This document shows, piece by piece, positions 60,606 through 64,000 of a stretch of DNA of 64,000 bases. Source of the stretch: Pseudomonadota bacterium (lineage in GTDB: Bacteria > Pseudomonadota > Gammaproteobacteria > Competibacterales > Competibacteraceae). The stretch lies in contig JAKLIY010000021.1 in the NCBI GenBank assembly GCA_022709365.1, positions 1-64,000 on the forward strand. Reading direction: 5' to 3'. Made by a program: the position numbers and the translations under genes. Numbering within the stretch: position 1 is the first letter of the stretch; each line of letters starts with the position of its first letter. The notes under the pieces were generated by a model. The model was not told where the DNA came from. It made no database searches and saw only the letters and a list, made by a program, of their open reading frames with translations.

Positions 60606-61784
60606 TCAAACCAGCAGCGCCACGGCATGGACGGCGATGCCTTCGCCGCGCCCGACGTAACCGAGCCACTCGGTCGTCGTCGCTTTGACATTCACCTGAT
60701 CCAGAGCGACGTTCAAATCAGCCGCCAGGCATTCGCGCATGGCGGCGATATGCGGGGCCATGCGCGGGGCTTGCGCGATGATCGTGGCGTCCACATTGCC
60801 GACCGTGAGTCGCCGTTCCTGCAACAACCAGACGACCCGCCGCAGCAGAATACGGCTGTCGATGTTTCTGAATTCCGCGCTGGAATCGGGGAAGTGCTGA
60901 CCGATATCGCCCAATCCCGCCGCGCCGAGCAGCGCATCGCACAGCGCATGTAACAGCACATCGCCGTCGGAATGAGCGATCAGCCCCTGAGTATGCGGAA
61001 TGCGCACGCCGCCCAGCGTAATGAATTCACCGGGGCCAAAAGCGTGAACATCGAAACCGTGACCGATGCGCATCTTTCTATCCTGTCCACGAGTCAGATA
61101 AAACTCCGCCAAGGCTAAATCTTCTGGCCGGGTGATTTTCAGATTATCTGCCCGTCCCTCGATCAGCCGGGGGGTAAAACCCGCTGCTTCCATCGCCGCC
61201 GCCTCATCAGTGACCATCAGTCTACGGGTCAGCGCCTTTCGCAAAGCATCGCGCAACAGTCCCAACCGGAACATTTGCGGGGTCAGGGCGTGCCAGAGTG
61301 ACGAGCGATCCACGGTCACTGCGACTCGCCCGGCGGCATCGGCCCGCTTCAACGTGTCGCGCACTGGAACCGCCAGCAGTCCGCCGACCGGATCGTCGGC
61401 CAGTTCCGTCAATAGCCTCTCCAGGTCAGCGACGCGCAGACAGGGCCGGGCCGCGTCGTGAACCAGCACCCAGTCATCAGGATGCGCTCGTTCCGACAAC
61501 GCATCCAAACCATTCAGCACAGAATGGCTACGTTCCACGCCGCCGGTCACGACCAGCAAGGGTTTATCAGTCACTCGTCCAGCAGCGATCTCCGGCCACC
61601 ACTCGTCGTCAGCGCTGATGGCGACGACCACCCCGGCTAAACGGGGATGGTGCAGCAGCGTGTCGAGCGTGTGGGCGATGACTGACTGGCCCGCCAACGG
61701 AAGATACTGCTTGGGAATAGCCGAACCCATGCGTCGGCCAGCGCCAGCGGCGGGGACAATCGCCCAATAACGGATCGCGGACAT
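60606..61784 (-). CDS. ispDF: Bifunctional IspD-IspF (MEP isoprenoid pathway)
   Basis: One 392-residue chain carrying two steps of isoprenoid precursor synthesis. Residues 1-232 are IspD, the CTP-dependent cytidylyltransferase ([44 protein letters not shown]). Residues 237-392 are IspF, the cyclodiphosphate synthase ([63 protein letters not shown]). The joint [14 protein letters not shown] is short and in frame. Most gammaproteobacteria have two separate overlapping genes, whereas fusions are common in alpha- and epsilon-proteobacteria. It lies downstream of ftsB in the usual order. Confidence 0.95.
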   Translation of the reverse strand: MSAIRYWAIVPAAGAGRRMGSAIPKQYLPLAGQSVIAHTLDTLLHHPRLAGVVVAISADDEWWPEIAAGRVTDKPLLVVTGGVERSHSVLNGLDALSERAHPDDWVLVHDAARPCLRVADLERLLTELADDPVGGLLAVPVRDTLKRADAAGRVAVTVDRSSLWHALTPQMFRLGLLRDALRKALTRRLMVTDEAAAMEAAGFTPRLIEGRADNLKITRPEDLALAEFYLTRGQDRKMRIGHGFDVHAFGPGEFITLGGVRIPHTQGLIAHSDGDVLLHALCDALLGAAGLGDIGQHFPDSSAEFRNIDSRILLRRVVWLLQERRLTVGNVDATIIAQAPRMAPHIAAMRECLAADLNVALDQVNVKATTTEWLGYVGRGEGIAVHAVALLV

Positions 61785-61799
61785 GGCCGGTTTTGCCGA

Positions 61800-62504
61800 T
61801 TAACGGGGTTGCGCTGGATTCGGTGACGGCTTGGCGATGCGCGGCGGGGACGACGCTGGAAGCGCAGACGGCCGGGTGGCAGGCGGCTTGGCAGGTGCTG
61901 CCGCTGGCTTAACCGGCAGGAGCAACGCTGGAGGTGCAGACGGCTTGGCGAGTGCTGCCGCTGGCTTAACCGGCAGGAGCAACGCTGGAGGTGCAGACGG
62001 CCTGATTGCTGGCGGTTTGACGATGGCTGCTGCTGACTTAACCGGCGGGGGCGACTTGTGGACCGGCGCAGCGGGTTTGGCAGGAATCGCCGCCGGTTTC
62101 GGCTGTGGCAAAGGCTGATCAAGAATCCGATAGAAGGTTTCATCAGGGCGAATCATGCCCATTTCGGAACGCGCCCGCTCCTCAATGGCCATCAGCCCAT
62201 TTTTCAGATCGATAACATCCGCTTCCAAAGCCCGGTTACGTTCATTCAGCGCCGCATTTTCCTCAGTTTGTGCCTGATTAGCGATACGCAGCGCATAGGT
62301 TTGCCGTACCCCGTCCTCGGCGAGCCAGAGCAGGTATTGCAGCGTCACCAACACGGCAAGCAATGCCGCAACCAGCGCTTGCCATTTCACTCCCGACTTG
62401 GCGGGATCAGCAGCGGACGACAAAGATAACCTGCGCCTTTCCGCCGTTTCCTCCGCCACAGGGGCAGCAGAACGGGGAGGCGCAGGTGACAGAGATCCGG
62501 CCAT
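61800..62504 (-). CDS. ftsB: Cell division protein FtsB with long Ala/Pro tail
   Basis: Bitopic divisome protein that joins FtsL and FtsQ. The core (about residues 40-135) is standard: a membrane helix (WQALVAALLAVLVTLQYLLWL), a periplasmic coiled coil (NQAQTEENAALNERNRALEADVIDLK) and the MGMIRPDETFYRIL motif. E. coli FtsB has about 103 residues, whereas this has 234. There is a 38-residue cytoplasmic N-terminus and a 95-residue Ala/Pro/Lys tail with two exact tandem repeats of PSAPPALLLPVKPAAA. Order eno-ftsB-ispDF is the normal one. Confidence 0.92.
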   Translation of the reverse strand: MAGSLSPAPPRSAAPVAEETAERRRLSLSSAADPAKSGVKWQALVAALLAVLVTLQYLLWLAEDGVRQTYALRIANQAQTEENAALNERNRALEADVIDLKNGLMAIEERARSEMGMIRPDETFYRILDQPLPQPKPAAIPAKPAAPVHKSPPPVKSAAAIVKPPAIRPSAPPALLLPVKPAAALAKPSAPPALLLPVKPAAAPAKPPATRPSALPASSPPRIAKPSPNPAQPR

Positions 62505-62551
62505 TCGCCCCCGGACAAACCGGGCGCGGATGGCGGTGAAGGCAGCCTCGT

Positions 62552-64000
<1,449 letters not shown>

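Overview
The window is high-GC chromosomal DNA with the gene content of a facultatively anaerobic gammaproteobacterium. The linked sets mutY-yggX, kdsA-eno-ftsB-ispDF, bioH-bioC and ahpCF, and a complete nar operon, fit that group. Abundant dispersed C/G-rich palindromes and the denitrification genes are compatible with the Competibacteraceae or a relative, but that family assignment is an inference. No rRNA, CRISPR array or prophage is visible; one tRNA (Phe) is present.

Layout. 1-2011: AT-rich foreign DNA, with a 375-codon gene of unknown function, a long nested palindrome resembling an integron attC site, and a broken GNAT acetyltransferase. 2090-17823: core genes, namely an RND efflux pair, uppP, a DUF4124 protein, a type II haloacid dehalogenase, tRNA-Phe, yggX-mutY, an NAD-dependent epimerase, a FimX-like degenerate GGDEF/EAL protein, ilvD with a structured leader, wrbA, a di-haem cytochrome c4-like protein and a DUF4384 lipoprotein. 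17824-22145: a decayed chromosomal integron. An intI relic with a large internal deletion lies on the + strand; to its left, on the - strand, runs a cassette array (77-aa protein, TPR protein with a small ORF, HicBA, Crp-family regulator, ParE/RelE-like toxin-antitoxin pair) separated by several attC sites. A 150-bp MITE-like element sits at the far end.

22099-34159: mobA, then a nitrate respiration locus: a double-length NarK fusion, a second NarK, and narGHJI, behind candidate FNR and NarL sites. MobA makes the guanylylated molybdenum cofactor that NarG needs, NarJ inserts it, and the NarK modules move nitrate and nitrite. All but one junction between these genes carry a palindromic repeat. 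34279-36845: a glutamate synthase-like flavoprotein and a TauE/SafE exporter. 36973-41502: a single-chain MmeI-type restriction-modification enzyme next to an AAA ATPase with a PD-(D/E)XK nuclease-like tail. 41569-47053: a metallo-beta-lactamase-fold protein, ahpC/ahpF with a candidate OxyR site, a NifX-like protein, an FNR-like regulator and a DUF72 protein.

47071-54682: an unusual signalling and cell-wall locus, with a membrane Ser/Thr kinase, a small membrane protein, a SEDS (FtsW/RodA) protein with an FHA-like N-terminus, an FHA protein, and a relic trypsin-like protease. It recalls in content the actinobacterial pknA/B-rodA-fha clusters. 54683-57920: an apparent operon of a DUF4870 protein, a small ORF, an active-type diguanylate cyclase, bioH and bioC. 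58021-64000: comF, pgm, then fused ispDF, ftsB with an Ala/Pro tail, eno, and the 3' end of kdsA.

The observations most worth a second look are the ilvD leader whose long stem covers the ribosome-binding site, the integron relic, the palindromes at nar junctions and inside reading frames, and the kinase-FHA-SEDS cluster.
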